Below, piece after piece: positions 1-22,112 of a stretch of 64,000 bases of DNA. Numbering within the stretch: the first letter of the stretch is position 1; each line of letters opens with the position of its first letter. The translations under genes were made by a program, and so were the position numbers. Origin of the DNA: Gavia stellata. Taxonomy: Eukaryota > Chordata > Aves > Gaviiformes > Gaviidae. Where the stretch lies: assembly GCF_030936135.1 (NCBI RefSeq), contig NC_082611.1, positions 12,291,001 to 12,355,000 of the forward strand, in the 5' to 3' direction. The notes under the pieces were generated by a model. It saw nothing but the letters and a program-made list of their open reading frames with translations. It made no database searches and was not told the DNA's origin.

Positions 1-2107
1 TCAACAGCTATGAGACTGCAAACAGCTGAAGGAGATACTAAAATTAAGCTGCATATCCTCACCCATATTTTTTGCATACATTGTTATAACATGCAACAGG
101 TTGAATCCTGATTGTTATTTCTATTAAATCAGATTGTATTTTTATGCTAACATTGACATTGGGGAGGAAACATTCTTCACCATTTATATAAACAAAAATA
201 AGAAATATTATATAACTACAATACTACACAAAAAATATATATAATATATAGTATTATATATACACAATACTATATAATGTGAGCTACACATTTTAAACAG
301 ATTCAGATGGGTTTGGGGGATCTGACTACAGCATCTATTTTAGCTTCACTTAAGGAATTTTTTGTAACAGATTTTTCTTTTTCAGGTCTAGGGAAGTAAT
401 TTCTGCCTTGCATTATTTGTCTTTGTTCAACCAGAAATTAAATTCAATAAAATCATTCACTATTATTTTAGTTCAGCCACTAGTCAAGAGTGAGTAGTAC
501 ACCTATAAAGACTGCTTCAGAAAAATCTACTGTAGTAGTAAACTGTCCCTAACTTGCCTTTTGGAAAAAGAGATGTCATGTTAGTTGAGGTCTCTGTTAG
601 ATATCTCTTTCCCTCTTAAGAGGCATTGTGCATGCAAGTATTATTTGCTCCACCCAAGTTGACTTTATCTTGAAACTTATAAGCACAAATCACAAGAGTG
701 TGATCAAGAATTCCCACAATTCAAGTCTTACGACTTCTTGAAACTTGCGTTAAACTCACTAAGCAAAAATATCAAGTCCCATAAACAATGCTGAGAGTGC
801 CTGAATATACCAGACATGACCTTCCAGTCAACTTCTTACTACAGAAGTTGTGTACAGCACATTTCTATCAAGAAAAGTCAGATGACGTATTAATTGTACA
901 GGACACTAACTCAGTAAGAACAAGCAAGTTTTGTAACAGAGTTACAAAGGACAAGGTTTTTTTCTATGAAACCATGGTTTACTTCAGCTCAAGTAATGGT
1001 GGTTGGTATATAGTTTTTACCACTGTCCACCATAATTTGAGTTATTTTCTCTTAACCTCTAACTTATACTGAAACTTTTTAATGCTGTAGAGGTGTGTGA
1101 CAAATTGCTTTTGGTTCTTGTTTTGAAGTTCAGCTGAAATATTCTCTTGAAACTTGCTTATGATGGCATTTGTCTTAAGTGTGATCCTAGTAACTACTTC
1201 TAACTCCCTGCAAAGTGGTCAAATAGTGTAGAAATCATGCATGACTTTTTGGGTTTTTTTAATCACTTGTATGTTTATGCACAGCATGAAACTTCAATAA
1301 AATATCATGGTAGTCTTTTTTTTTAATGACTTAGGGTTATTTTTTTGTCCTGTCCAGGTTTCTATTCCAGAAAAGATCCAAGTCATTTCAAAAATCAAGA
1401 CAGGACAAATGGGAATGATTTAAAGCAGATTTTTTTTTAAGATTGTTAAATACCTACCTCATTTATTATTCTACAAAGAAATCACTGAACATAAGGCCCT
1501 TAAACCCGCCCTATAGCTAACCATTAATGGGTTATACAAAGAAAGACTGAAACAGGTCTCTAAAACCTGAAAATACATCGTTGTGGAACAATAAACACCC
1601 CTGAACTAGCAGCACTGATGACTGCACCATGTCAAGTAGCTTCGGCTTTCTTCTTTCAGTACTACCAAAAAAACCCCCTTGTCCAAGGACAAATTGTGAA
1701 TGCAAATACTGTGAAAACTTGCTCAAGAATTTCTGCAAGACTTTTTGCAATGACTGTTGTTATAAAGCACTAATAAATCCAATCAACTGATGCCTCCTAT
1801 TACTAGACCATGCTTCTCTGATAGAGCAGATTCTTATAAGGAGGAATGTCTTATATGCTCCAGAGTATTGGTTCAGTATTCTACAGTTACTCATTCTTTA
1901 CAAAATTTTGTAGAGTGTCTTGCAACTCTTCTTGCTCTATTGCAAAGCCCAAGTTATCTGGTAGAATTTGGAGGATCAATTTCAGACAATAGCCAAACAA
2001 AAGGGAAATACTTCCAAACTGTATTACACAATTTTGCACAGCTGATTGAAGTCATAGATTCTCCCCCTCCTTATTCTATGTAAACTAATGAAATGGAACT
2101 TATTTAC
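1..2107. other. PARN intron 11 (left end open)
   Basis: AT-rich non-coding sequence that continues the PARN intron downstream of its eleventh coding exon. I looked on the minus strand for the next PARN exon (expected to begin with residues like EELNDAVGFS) and did not see it. The short open frames here have no recognisable protein. One AT-rich inverted repeat is listed separately. Confidence 0.7.
245..276. repeat. AT-rich inverted repeat
   Basis: Two 11-base arms, 245-255 and 266-276, are exact reverse complements around a 10-base spacer, inside a longer TA-rich stretch (about 228-280). Probably a slipped TA microsatellite; no coding or transposon context. Confidence 0.6.
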
Positions 2108-11100
<8,993 letters not shown>

Positions 11101-11159
11101 CCCGCGCCCGCACCAGCCTGCCCGGAGCTCGGCCCCGCTCGGCACCCCCCGCAACGGCC

Positions 11160-11260
11160 GCCGAGCGCTTCCGGAAACTGCCCCTCCCGCCCCGCCGCAC
11201 GTGAGCGCCCACGTGAGCGCCCTGAAGCGGCGGGCGGGGCGGCCGCCATTTTCCCCGCGG
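11160..11260 (-). promoter_or_regulatory. PARN: PARN core promoter
   Basis: About 60-160 bases upstream of the PARN ATG. Visible elements: a palindromic ETS site CTTCCGGAA at 11168-11176; two E-boxes CACGTG at 11198-11203 and 11210-11215, which form a perfect tandem 12-base repeat (11198-11221); and GGCCGCCATTTT at 11241-11252, which on the minus strand reads as a YY1 element. In TATA-less vertebrate promoters YY1 elements usually lie just downstream of the start site in the sense direction. This suggests transcription starts near 11255 and a 5' UTR of about 150 bases. The start position is inferred. Confidence 0.65.
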
Positions 11261-11530
11261 GCGGTGGCTGGTAGCGGGCGGCGGTTGGTCTCTCAGCGTG
11301 CCGGTCGTTTGCTCCTACGCACAGCCCCGGGCCCGCGGGGCGGCTGAGGAGCCGCTCCCGGAGGGGGAGGGCATGTCCGCCTGCGTCTGAACGGCAGCAG
11401 ACCCGCCGCTGCTGTAGCGGACCGTTAGGCCTGGAAAGTGCCCCTCAGCTGCCTGCCGCCCTGTGTAACAGCGGCGGAGGACAGCCCTGCTCGCCGCTGC
11501 GGCGCGGAAAAGCTGTAGTAGGGCCGCCAG

Positions 11531-14500
11531 CGGAAAAGGAGTCCTAAACCAGCTGCTTTTCTGTGGGGGGGTTTGAAATGTCGCAGATGTTGAAAAACAT
11601 GGTCTTTGCCTTTCGGACCGGAAAGGCAGAACTATCACCAGCAAGAAAGAAGGGATGGGAATTTGCTGAGGAGATACCAGAAGGATAGTGGAGAACTACT
11701 GGTGATTATGCCTGAATGATGAAAAGTCCAGAGGAACTGCTAGGCTTGAAGTATTACAAAAGAAGCGTTTGTCTTCCTGTTAAAATGATAAAAGCGGCAC
11801 TTTCACACATCGTTTTAGAATAACCGTAAGCAAAGCTCAATGCTCAGCAAGATGTCCCCGCATCTGTGCTGTGGAAGGAAACGGCTACCAAGTGATAAGG
11901 TGTTGCACAAGAGCAGAAAGCAGAAGTTGTGGGCAAGGAGAGTATGCAGAGTTCAGCATACGTGCTGCAGGTTTAGAGTTCACACAGCAAATGAAGACTC
12001 TTTTCCAGAATGCCAGCAGAATTAAAACAAATGGAAAATTCTCCATAAAGTGGGAGGTAATTTCTGCATAGAGTAGAAGACAGAGAATTATGCAGGACTG
12101 AGCAGAGAGAGCTTGTAAAGATTCCTCAAGATTTTGCCTTTTCAGTATAAGCAATTCATTCTATATGCACTCCCAGCAAACCATACTGAGCACTATTTAA
12201 TCATGTAAGAGGTTAGTTAAAATAGTAGTAGATTTTTCTATTTCACAGTAAATGGGCTGAAGCCTAAATTTTTCATCTTACTCCTCTAGTGTTTAAGAAA
12301 TGCTCCTGCAGTTTCTAGTTCAAGTGCTTGATGGCTGTTCTAGAAATCTGACATTTTTCCCCAAGCAACTGACAAATCCAGGAACTCCGTTTCATTCACC
12401 TACCAGATAAAGCTAAACTGCAAGTAGAAATGTAAGATGCTGTAATAAAGTGCAGTTACTTAATAGGAATTGAAGTATTATGTGTTACAGATTAGACATT
12501 TTCTACCTCAACATGTGTGTACTATTATGTATTTAGAAGGAAAATTTGAAACACTTAAGTGAATCTTTTGGGGTTTTTTGTTCAGTTATTAAAAAAAGGT
12601 ATTTTTAACTTGGAAGGAGAAAAAGTATAAAGAACTTGAATAGCAGGACTAAAACAGCATAATTAGAGTTAGCATTGACTCTGATGCTAGTAGCTCCAAA
12701 AATATTTATGCAGTGCAATAATCTACAATTTAATACAGTTTTACCTTGGATATAGTACTGTATGCTCTGATTTTTTCTGGTGCCATCATCTTGGAAATGT
12801 GCCCTGCATATAGGTTACAAGGTAATTTTTTACAATAACAGCAAAGTACTCTGCTGAATTATGACAATTATCTATCTCAACCAATTTCTGTCTAGTTGAT
12901 AGTAGTCAGCACTACCATTTGATACTAGACATCTTTTCTCTTTGAAGGTCTAATGTCCAATTAATCCCCTCAGATTTACCTTTGCATTGGGTTAGGGGTT
13001 TTTTGGACCTGTTAGATGACTTCTGTTTGCATTTGCCACTGTCATTACTAGTGTCCCAAACTGCACAACTAGAGTTTGAATACATGGTAGTACTTTGCCT
13101 TCCTTTTGCTTTCTGAAAAGATCTGGTTTGGAGAAAAATCTAATTTTTGATGGTGCACTTAACAGCTCAGGTGCCTCATTCTCTGGCTTTGTTCCTCTTT
13201 AGGAATAGTCTCCTCTTTACTGTCTTCCTTTAGATAATATATTGCAATAAAAAGGAAATGCTATTACGTGTTAAGAATAATTTAGAACTCTCATGATACT
13301 TACTCAAGTTTTAATACCCGTTATTGTGTAGTTTTCTGCTTGTAATTGTATATGTCGAGAAATGTTTCAGGGGGCATACATCTTCACTTTTGTTTAGTTT
13401 CAGAAGATAACATATTTGCCTAATTAATTAAGTACCTGCTTGGTTCTCTTCCATGTATATATTAAAGCAACTGCACTTAGGAATATATAGTTTGTAATCA
13501 GAATTCTTCAAATCTCTCATTTTTTAAATGACACCAGAAAGGTTGGCTGCTTTCCAAATTACTGGTACTCTTGGGAGAGAGCAATACAAACAGCTAGTTA
13601 CAAGACTATGTTGCTTTTTCATACATGGAAGTTTTACAAACTAGAACAAAAAGGCTACATTTCCACAACATCAGGTAAGTCTGCAGTGCAGACTGTATCG
13701 AATACTTTTGTATGTTGTTACTTTACTGAACATCCAATGTGAAGCTAAGTGAAAACACACACACACAAAAAAGTAGTAAAAAACTAGATTTTAGAACAAG
13801 GCCTAAGTATTCTGGGCGACATTTTCACCTCACATGTATTAGGATAGATCTAGATGAATTTCCTCGGATCTAGAAGAGGTTTAATGCTCTCAGGCTAGGC
13901 TAGTTTAAGGATTTGCTGATTGGGACTTAACTTCAAATATTTAATTAAAACTACAAATAAACTTAAGTATGAGCTGGTTGGTAGATCTTTTCATAAAATA
14001 AGACTTGGAAGCTAGCTTGTACAGACTTACCTGCTTCTCCGCACTTCTGTGCTGCTAGCAGAGTTTTAATTTGTATTTGACTAAAGCTGAAAACTGCTTT
14101 GGAATCCATAATCATTCCTATGATCCCTGAACTGTTATAGCTAGAATTTTGTGTTCAAAAAAATCTTGAAATGGCATGTACACTTGAGCATAAATGCCTG
14201 TTTATTCCATGTCAATCGAAAATTTGTCTAGGACCTTCAATGTATTACTTTAAAGAAGGGCAGAATTGGGTCTTGATTGTTTTGTCACAGATGGATCTGA
14301 GCAATAATACTGCAGTCTTGCTAACAGAACTCCACGTGTGAGTAAAGAAGCAATAACTGTTAAGTAAAACAACTAAATATGGAAGTGTGATATACAAACA
14401 GTTGACAAACTTTTCAGCTGCATGTTTTTCTGTCCCATAGAAATCTGCTTAGAGCTATGTATGTGTCAGCACAGTAATAATTGTCCTCTGGAGAAATCTA

Positions 14501-15129
14501 GATAATACGGGAGAGGAAACACTGAGAGACTATTATTTTCTTTATTGAAATAGGCTGGAATAATTAAAAAGTGGATTATTTGGTTTTGGTAACTCAAATG
14601 TCATTTGAACTGGACTTGTAGATTGTACCAAACTGAAACAAGAACCTGAAGAAAATGTCACTATTGCACAGTGAAAAAATACATCTCAACAGTACTTTAA
14701 AAAATCACTCAATTTTCTTTGGACACTAGTCAAAAAGAAAAGCCACAAAGGAACAGAGACTGATATAAATACTTTTGAATGTGTGTATATATAGATATAC
14801 TCTCGTGTGGTAAAAGTAGTCTCTGTGTGAACCAACCTGGTGCAGTATGTGTTAGCATTGCAGTCGAATTAGCATCTAAAAGTCCAGTTTACTTCTGAGA
14901 TTAGACCTCTAGATCTTAACTTGTAAAATAAACCTTGAACAAAGTTTCTGGGAAGGAAGATTACCTGGACGTGTAGCCATACATCAGCAAACGTAGCTCA
15001 ATTCTCACGAATATGGAAGCGAGCGTATTAAGAAAAACGTGACTGCAGCAGTGTTCCTGTCCGGTGATTTTAAAGGCTTCGAAATACAACGCTTAAAGAT
15101 AAAACAGAAACGGGCTCTGCTTACATAGG
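11531..15129. other. Spacer between PARN and BFAR
   Basis: Mostly AT-rich single-copy sequence between two divergently transcribed genes. It has short simple repeats, for example a CA run near 13756-13770 and TA-rich DNA near 14785-14800. I see no convincing exon, RNA gene or transposon. Confidence 0.6.
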
Positions 15130-15560
15130 CTGTACCGATAAGCTTGCTGCCGCTGCTCCGCAGAAGAGGAGACTGTGGCGGTTACCCCTCCCAGAGCGCC
15201 CTCCTCATTGTGGAGCCTGTCCTGGGACCTGGGAGCGCCCTATTCCTCCCGCAGTCCCCGGGCGGGGGGGAGGCCGCGGGGAGCCAAACCCCCCCCCCCG
15301 GCCGGGACGGTGCTCATCCGCGTTTCCCGTGAGGCGACGGGCGCGGGGCGGTGGCAAGAGCCGCGGAGCTGCGCGGTCCTCCCAGCCCCCGGCGGAGCAG
15401 CGGCGCTAGGGCCGGGCGCGCCCCCGCGGGGCGGCGGCGGCGGCTCTGCGGAAGCGGTGGCGGGGAGGCCGCGGTGCGGCGGGCCCGTGGCAGCCGGCGG
15501 GTGAGTCGGCGGGGGCGGAGGGGCACGGCACAGCTTCTTGCCTGCGGCCGGCGGGGCTGC
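15130..15560 (+). promoter_or_regulatory. BFAR: BFAR CpG-island promoter
   Basis: CpG-dense block without TATA or CCAAT box, ending in the first BFAR splice donor (GTGAGT at 15501). It includes a C-run near 15290-15299. It is separated from the PARN island by about 3.6 kb, so the two head-to-head genes do not share one promoter. The exact start site cannot be read. Confidence 0.75.
15350..15500 (+). other. BFAR: BFAR exon 1, non-coding (left edge approximate)
   Basis: GC-rich sequence ending CAGCCGGCGG directly before a perfect donor GTGAGT at 15501. It is the only strong plus-strand donor in the island and lies upstream of the coding exon that begins at acceptor 17035. The left edge is a guess because no TATA box fixes the start. 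Confidence 0.55.
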
Positions 15561-17035
15561 CGCGGAGCGCGGCGGAGCCTTCGGCTGTGCTTGCTGACTG
15601 GGGGTGCCCGGGCGGTGGCGTTTCGCTGGGCTCCCCTCCGCTGCTGGGAGCGTAGAGGGGGTGGGCTGGTGACTCCCTCCAGATGGGCCCTGCCTTGCCT
15701 GGGCGGGAGGAAGCGGCTGTCGCGTCGCTGCAGGCCCGCACCATCCGTGCCTCGGTTTTGGTAGCAGGGCAGAGGGGGGAAAGCGGGCTGAAGTTGGAAA
15801 GAGGAGGTAGGAGAGGAGCTAGTAAGCTTTTACTTCTGCCCCTTCTCTTATTTGGTGCAGAGACTGAGTGCTGAAACGTTTTTGCACCCGCAGAAATCCT
15901 GTTGCTTCTTTCTTCTAGGAAGACTAGAGGAATGTTCTTCGGTGCAAAACCTTGATTTTATTTCTCCTTTTGTAAGTGATGTTTCAGGTTTGTCTTTTAG
16001 AAAGCCAGCAATCTTTCTTTGCTGGGGAAAGACATGTTTGTAAGCAGTCTGAGGATCCTAGTTGCACTATTGGTTTGTATTTCTGTACTGCTCTTTTTTT
16101 TTTTATTATTTTTATTCTTTACCAACTTGCATACTTACCTCTTTGTGCTTTGATCTGAATGGAAAGGTGGTAACTTAGGAGTAAGCAGGAGCCACATGGG
16201 GGAGAGTGTAAGCATACTTTGGTTTGGTAGTGCCTGGGGAGAAAATTGTGTAGTTTTTGATAGCTTCTAACACATCATGACTGATACGTGATCTGGATTT
16301 TTCTTAAGAAACTGGATAAGCCACCTGAGAGAATATAGTAGGAACATCACACAAATAGGTTTATATTTTTAGTAAGCTTGGAACAATCTTAAACTCTTCT
16401 CATTCGTGCATTTTCTGGAATACTAGCAAAGAGTAATTACCAGTAAAGTTAATACGGAGTTCAGTCCATATTCAGAGATGGCTAGCAGATCAATCCCTTG
16501 TAATTCTGAAGCATATGACTGTGGATCGATTTTTATTTTTTTTTTTTTTAACATTGCCCAGCAATGTCTAGCGTTGACCTTTGTTAGTCAGGTTTTATTC
16601 CATATGCTTGGAAGTAATAGTGATAGAGTAAATTAGATCATTACATTATACTGGTGTTTTATTTTTGTATTCTCTGATGGTATTTTCTAATGATAGTTCT
16701 TTTGATTGGTGTCTTTTACTAAAACGTTGATTAAAGATACTGTCAAAAGTCATCTGAATCATAGTGAGGTTTTTTGTTTCACTTTGATGTGTTATGTAAC
16801 ACTGGAAAAGAAAGTATAGGGCGATCAAGCCCAGCTGTTTACATCTAGAATCTGGTTTTGATTGTAGTTTGCAATGAATATGCTGAAAAAGTAGAAGATC
16901 ATGTTTCATTTTGTGGAGAGCTAAGTTTAAAACCATCAGAGCAACAAAAAATCTACAGTGATAAATTATACTGCTTGCAATTCTAAACTCCTACAGTAAC
17001 TTTTTTCATAATGAGGTTTATTTGTTGCTTTGCAG
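15501..17035 (+). other. BFAR intron 1
   Basis: Runs from GTGAGT at 15501 to the acceptor TTTGCAG at 17029-17035. AT-rich beyond the island, with T-rich runs near 16090-16110 and 16530-16550. Nothing else recognised. Confidence 0.55.
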
Positions 17036-17100
17036 AAGTAATGCCTTACCTGGTTTGAAGATCTAAGAAAGCTTTCGGTTTGCATAAGCCATAAAAGAAA

Positions 17101-20100
17101 ATGGAAGAAGATGAGACTTCACAAGCTGAAACGGAGAGGGCAAAAGTTGAAATGCATGCTACTCCTGAGATCGGTCGGCAGATATCAGTTAGTGAGTTCC
17201 TTTGCCACTGCTGTTATGACATTCTGGTCAATCCCACCACCCTGAACTGTGGGCATAGTTTCTGTAGACATTGCCTAGCCTTATGGTGGGTATCATCCAA
17301 GAAGAATGAATGCCCTGAATGCAGAGAAAAATGGGAAGGATTCCCCAAAGTCAACATCCTCCTCAGGTGAGTGTAATATGCCATTTTTGGATTTCTAAAA
17401 CCACTGAAATTAGTTGTCTGGTTTCTCGAGTTTGCTGCAGATTTTCATAGTTTATTGGTAGTCTGTCGCAAGGACATTTAAATCCTGAAGTCTTCTGTGT
17501 TCTGCACTTGTGCTGAACTGTTCAAGCACATTTTTCTGCATGGAACTAAGGGGTGGGTTGGTTGGCTTTGTTTTGGGCTTGGGGTTTTTTTTCCCTTCTT
17601 ACTTTTTTGGGGGATGGAGAGGAGGGATCCTTTTCTAGTATTGAGACACTTGCATCTTTTAATACAGCTGGTTGTTTCCTAATAATTCTAAGTTAGAATG
17701 ATCTTTGATAATTGTGTAATTATTTTTTTAATAGGAATTATTTATAGGAAAAAATGTGATCTTATTGCAGAACAAAGCTAGAAATATCAATATGCTGTCT
17801 TGAATTACCCACAAGTTCTTGTGTTAATAATACTTTATCTTAGGTTAATAATATTTTAATAAATAGATGGTAGGATTGATGGTAGGCTTTTATGTTGTCT
17901 TCTGTGTAGCATTTTTGAATAATCACAGCTTGCCAGTAGCACACACAATTCTAGTTTTATATAAGAAATAAGGATTTATATTTTTTTGTGTGATATTTTA
18001 ACTTCCTCTATCTTTAGAAGCTAAGGAAAATGTTTGGAAGTAATTGATTTAAGTTTAACTTTACTAAGTATTAATAACTAGTGTTTTCTTGCTTTCAAAG
18101 AGTACAGTCTTTAGTAGAGGCTGGAAAACAAAAATCTAAAAATTAGTCCCTTTTGTGAATGTTAAGCCTCAATGGTTACTGTACAATGACAAATATTTTT
18201 CCCCATTAGGGATGTTATTGAAAAGCTATTTTCTGATGCCATTGAACAAAGAAAAGAAGATATTCAACAAAACAGTGATGTAGCACGCAGCTTAGCAACC
18301 TTCCAAAAATATGGGAATGACCAGATTCCTACAGTTCCGAACACAGGAAGAATTAATCCTCGAGGAGGAGGGTTTTTCTCAGGTGTTCTGACAGCTTTAA
18401 CTTGTGTAGCAGTAAGTTTCATCTGGTTGGTTTTCCATATTTACTTCATTAAGCATGCAATCAAATATACATAAATTACGATCTTTTTAATGGGCATGTC
18501 AGCACAGAAAAGACTTCAGCTGAGCAGAGTAAATAAGGTAGCATTCAGAGTTGTCTGTCAGGAACTACAATTGCAATATACAGCAAACAGAAGTTAGACA
18601 AATTGGGTAGAACTTCAAGTTACTTTCTTATAACCTGGTTATTCTAGGGTCCATAAAATGGAAGGTTCTACATGTCAAGCCCCTTAATGTGCGTTTATTT
18701 GTATCATTAATATATTTGCTTTGCAGGTAAAGGATCTCTTCTTTCTTTTTGTGTTTTTTTTTTTTTTTTTTTTAAACCTACCTATAGGTGGTTCTACTTG
18801 GATATCACTGGAGTAGCAGAGAATTTGAAGAAGATCTTCTTGTCCACAAGCCTGTTGCTAAATGGACTGCTGAGGAAGTGATACTTTGGCTAGAGCAGCT
18901 GGGCCCGTGGGCTTCACATTATAAAGAAAGTTTTTTACTGGAGAAAGTGAATGGAAGGTGAGAGGCCTCATTGTCAAGAACAGCTATCACTTGATTGAAC
19001 TACTGGATAGCTTTCATTAGGGATGGTATATTGTGAAATGACCGTACTTCATTCCATAGATTGTGGAAATATTCTGTTGATGTATCAGAATAAAATTCCG
19101 GGGAAGTTTTAACACTTGCGGTTGAAAACTTTAGTAGTAGATACTAAGCAAGCTAACTGAAAATTTTCTAAGAACTTTTTTAAATGCTGACAATGCAGAC
19201 TGAAATGATGCTGAAAGTAAAAGTCTACTAATGTATTATCCACCCCTCTCACCTTTTCTTTCTTGTGAAAATATGCATATGCTATGTGCATTGTTGCATT
19301 CCACCCAAGAGCTCTAGGCTTGATTTCAAGAGACCAGACTAGATCTGTGAAGTACTGAAGAACTGTGTTCAGTAATAGCCAACAAGCTGATTAATTTGCA
19401 TGCTGAAAGCAGGCAAGAGAAAACTTGAAGGATATTTAAAACCCAGGCTCTGAGATGCAGTTGATTCAGAACACTTGATACGGAATGTAATCCAAAAGGT
19501 GATACCTTCTATCAGTAGATTATTGTTTCAGCATGTAATGGCTAATTTGTTAGTCATATCTTTTTGGTGAAGACACACTGTTTACATTCTGAATCCTTCT
19601 GCTTTTGTAGACTGCTTCTAACACTGACAGAGGAGGATTTCACAAAAGAGCCTTACAGTATAGAGAACAGTAACCATAGAAAAGCTATTATGGCAGAACT
19701 GGAATGTGTGAAAACTTTAGGTGTTAAACCACCACAGAACCTTTGGGAATATAAGGTAAATTTTATATGAAGTCCATCATGTATATTAAGTATTTTTAAA
19801 ACAATATCTTTAAAAGAAAATTCTCTTAAAGCCAGGAGAAGTGTTAAGGTAGCAGAATTACCCTTGTAAAAACTGCTCAGTTTAATGAACTGTTGTATTT
19901 GAAAAATGATCCTTTGAGAAATGATTGTCAGAAAAATGGAAGAACTGGCATGCCCCTTTTATTTTACTTTTTCATTGTTTGAAACTTGATAATTTGATAA
20001 CTTTCAGGCAGTAAATCCAGGAAAATCACTCTTTCTTCTGTATGCAATGAAGAGTTCTCCAAGACTCAGTATGTTATACCTGTATTTGTTTGATTATGCA

Positions 20101-21988
20101 GAAGCTTTCCTACCTTTCATCCACACAATTTGCCCTACACAAGACGACAAGTATGAAGATATTGTCACAAAATTACTAGTAAGTGTTCAAAACATTAAAT
20201 ATTCTACTTGCTTTAGTTATAAGAATTTTAAGACTAGCACTGTAAAAACACGTGAAGTAATTATTCACCATTTCATGTCTTTACAATACAACTTAAAAAA
20301 AAAAAGTCCCACAAAGTAAGTGGTTCCTTGATTTTATTGTATGTGATCACCAGTGTTGTGACCATTACCTTTAGTAAGATTGATTTTAGGCTTTTAAGAC
20401 TTTAAATCTGTGAAACTGGTTTTTTTGACGTTCACATGACTATAGAAAGGTTGTTTGCTGAAAATACCTGTATTTTAACAAATGGCATTGTAAGGTCTGG
20501 CTGTCTATGATGTTTTATTCTCATCTAATGGAAATTACTGGGTTATAATATTATCTACCAGAAAGTAAAGTAAAGATAAATTACTGCTTTCAATGTATGA
20601 AAAAGCAATTTTTCCACAAAAGAGTAGTAGAAATAAGCCAGTATTGTGTCTGTTTAACAGGAAATTGATTAACAGTCATTTTATTTTAATTTACAGGACC
20701 TTAAAGATCCTTCTTGGAAACAGTGGAGGGAATTCATTGTAAAGTACCTATTTTTGCCATACCAGTTGATAGCTGAATTTGCTTGGGATTGGCTGGATGT
20801 GCACTACTGGACATCAAGATTTATAATTGTAAATGCCATGTTGCTCTCTGTTCTGGAATTATTCTCCTTTTGGAGGCTCTGGTCAAGAAGAGAATTGAAG
20901 TAAGTCTTGCTGAGCTTGTTGAAGCGGGTAGGAAGTGCATGGCCTTATAAATAGAAGGTAACAGTCTTACGATTTCATGGTTGCTTACTGAAATGACAGT
21001 GTCTAACCACAACTCTGAGGTTAATAAGAACATGTGAATCTGAATCTGCAAATATACTAGTACTCACTCTTGAATAGCTTTCTTTTTGTGAATACTTGAA
21101 AGGATTTCTTACAGCTGGTTTTATTGATCCAATGTAGCAAATGCGGTAATGGTAATAAGCATGTTTTTAACCACTGGGTAAATATTAAAAGGCAGTTCTC
21201 AAGGTAAGAGTTACGGTAACTGGTATTAGCTGTCAGCTGAGAACTAAGTTTTATCATGATATGCTTACAATATAGTTATTAAAGAATGAGTCCTCAGGAT
21301 TCTTAACAAGTTTACACTGATATTATTTGATAGGTGATCAAAATTGCTGTTTCCAGATACTGCTTTAGCCTTAATTCAAGCGTAGTAATATTACTTCATA
21401 GTTGCTGCCATCTTTTATTTATAGTTTTTAGAACTTGCATGGGAGAAGTTCTTGTTTTGGTGTATACTGGGCTGTCACTTCCTCTGCCAGCTGCTAGGGG
21501 GCAGAACATGTTCAAAAGAGAACAGGGTACCTGGAAGTACTCTGTGACAAATCTGGAATTCGACCACTTTAACTTGCTGTGCTTTGTGGTCTGAATAAAT
21601 GGACTTAAGGCTTCCTCATATAAAATCTAGTATTACTGTATTTTAATGAAGTTTTTCTGGAGTGCAAAATGATGTTTCACAGGTACCTGAGTAAGTGCTA
21701 AATAATTTGAGGCTGCAGCACATACTAGCTTTTCTTAGAATGGGTAAAAACCAAACGGAAAGTTCCTCTAAGCCTCTCCCTTTCCTTTTTCACAGGACTA
21801 TTCCTCACCGAATGTGGAGACATTTCTGGAAAGTCTCAACCCAGGGTCTTTTTGTTGCCATTTTTTGGCCTTTTATTCCTCAGTTTGTCTGCAATTGTTT
21901 GTTTTACTGGGCTTTGTACTTTAACCCAATTATAAACATTGATCTTGTGGTTAAAGAAGTAAGGCATCTGGAGACACAAGTGCAATGA
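17101..21988 (+). CDS. BFAR: BFAR, bifunctional apoptosis regulator (ER RING E3 ligase)
   Basis: Complete coding sequence of an ER-membrane E3 ubiquitin ligase that in mammals binds BCL-2 family proteins and procaspase-8 and restrains cell death. Coding exons: 17101-17366, 18210-18411, 18788-18957, 19611-19755, 20008-20178, 20697-20899 and 21796-21988. Together they give 1350 nt (449 residues plus TGA) with continuous phase and GT-AG borders. The RING finger has zinc ligands C35, C38, C50, H52, C55, C58, C71 and C74, around LNCGHSFCRHCLALWW. A membrane segment lies at about 141-162 (FFSGVLTALTCVAVVLLGYHW region). A SAM domain spans about 179-250 (KWTAEEVILWLEQLGPW). Further hydrophobic segments lie at about 359-380 and 405-435. 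Exon 2 starts at acceptor 17035, so it carries 65 bases of 5' UTR. Length agrees with the human protein (450). No disruption seen. Confidence 0.97.
18754..18773 (+). repeat. T20 run in front of BFAR coding exon 3
   Basis: Twenty uninterrupted T, 14 bases upstream of the exon that begins at 18788. It forms the polypyrimidine tract of that 3' splice site and is also an unstable homopolymer. Confidence 0.7.
21491..21505 (+). promoter_or_regulatory. CTCF-like motif in the last BFAR intron
   Basis: CTGCTAGGGGGCAGA fits the CTCF core (CCASYAGRKGGCRSY) except at the second, third and last positions. It stands out as GC-rich in an AT-rich intron. Motif reading by eye only. Confidence 0.4.
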
Positions 21989-22106
21989 CTGGCATTGGAA
22001 CTTTTGAGCTGTTTAGCTTCTAAATATGGACATTTGAAATAAGCTTTGGTTTTCTTCTTTATATACATGGCAGTGAAAGTGGTGGATTATATTAACTTAA
22101 ACATAC

Positions 22107-22112
22107 AATAAA
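22107..22112 (+). terminator. BFAR: BFAR polyadenylation signal (proximal)
   Basis: AATAAA 119 bases after the BFAR stop codon. A second AATAAA at 23846-23851 could give a longer 3' UTR. Confidence 0.6.

Noticed and set aside
15175-15764. Several 100-137 codon frames over the BFAR island
   Set aside because: GC-driven; the segment is explained as promoter and non-coding exon 1.
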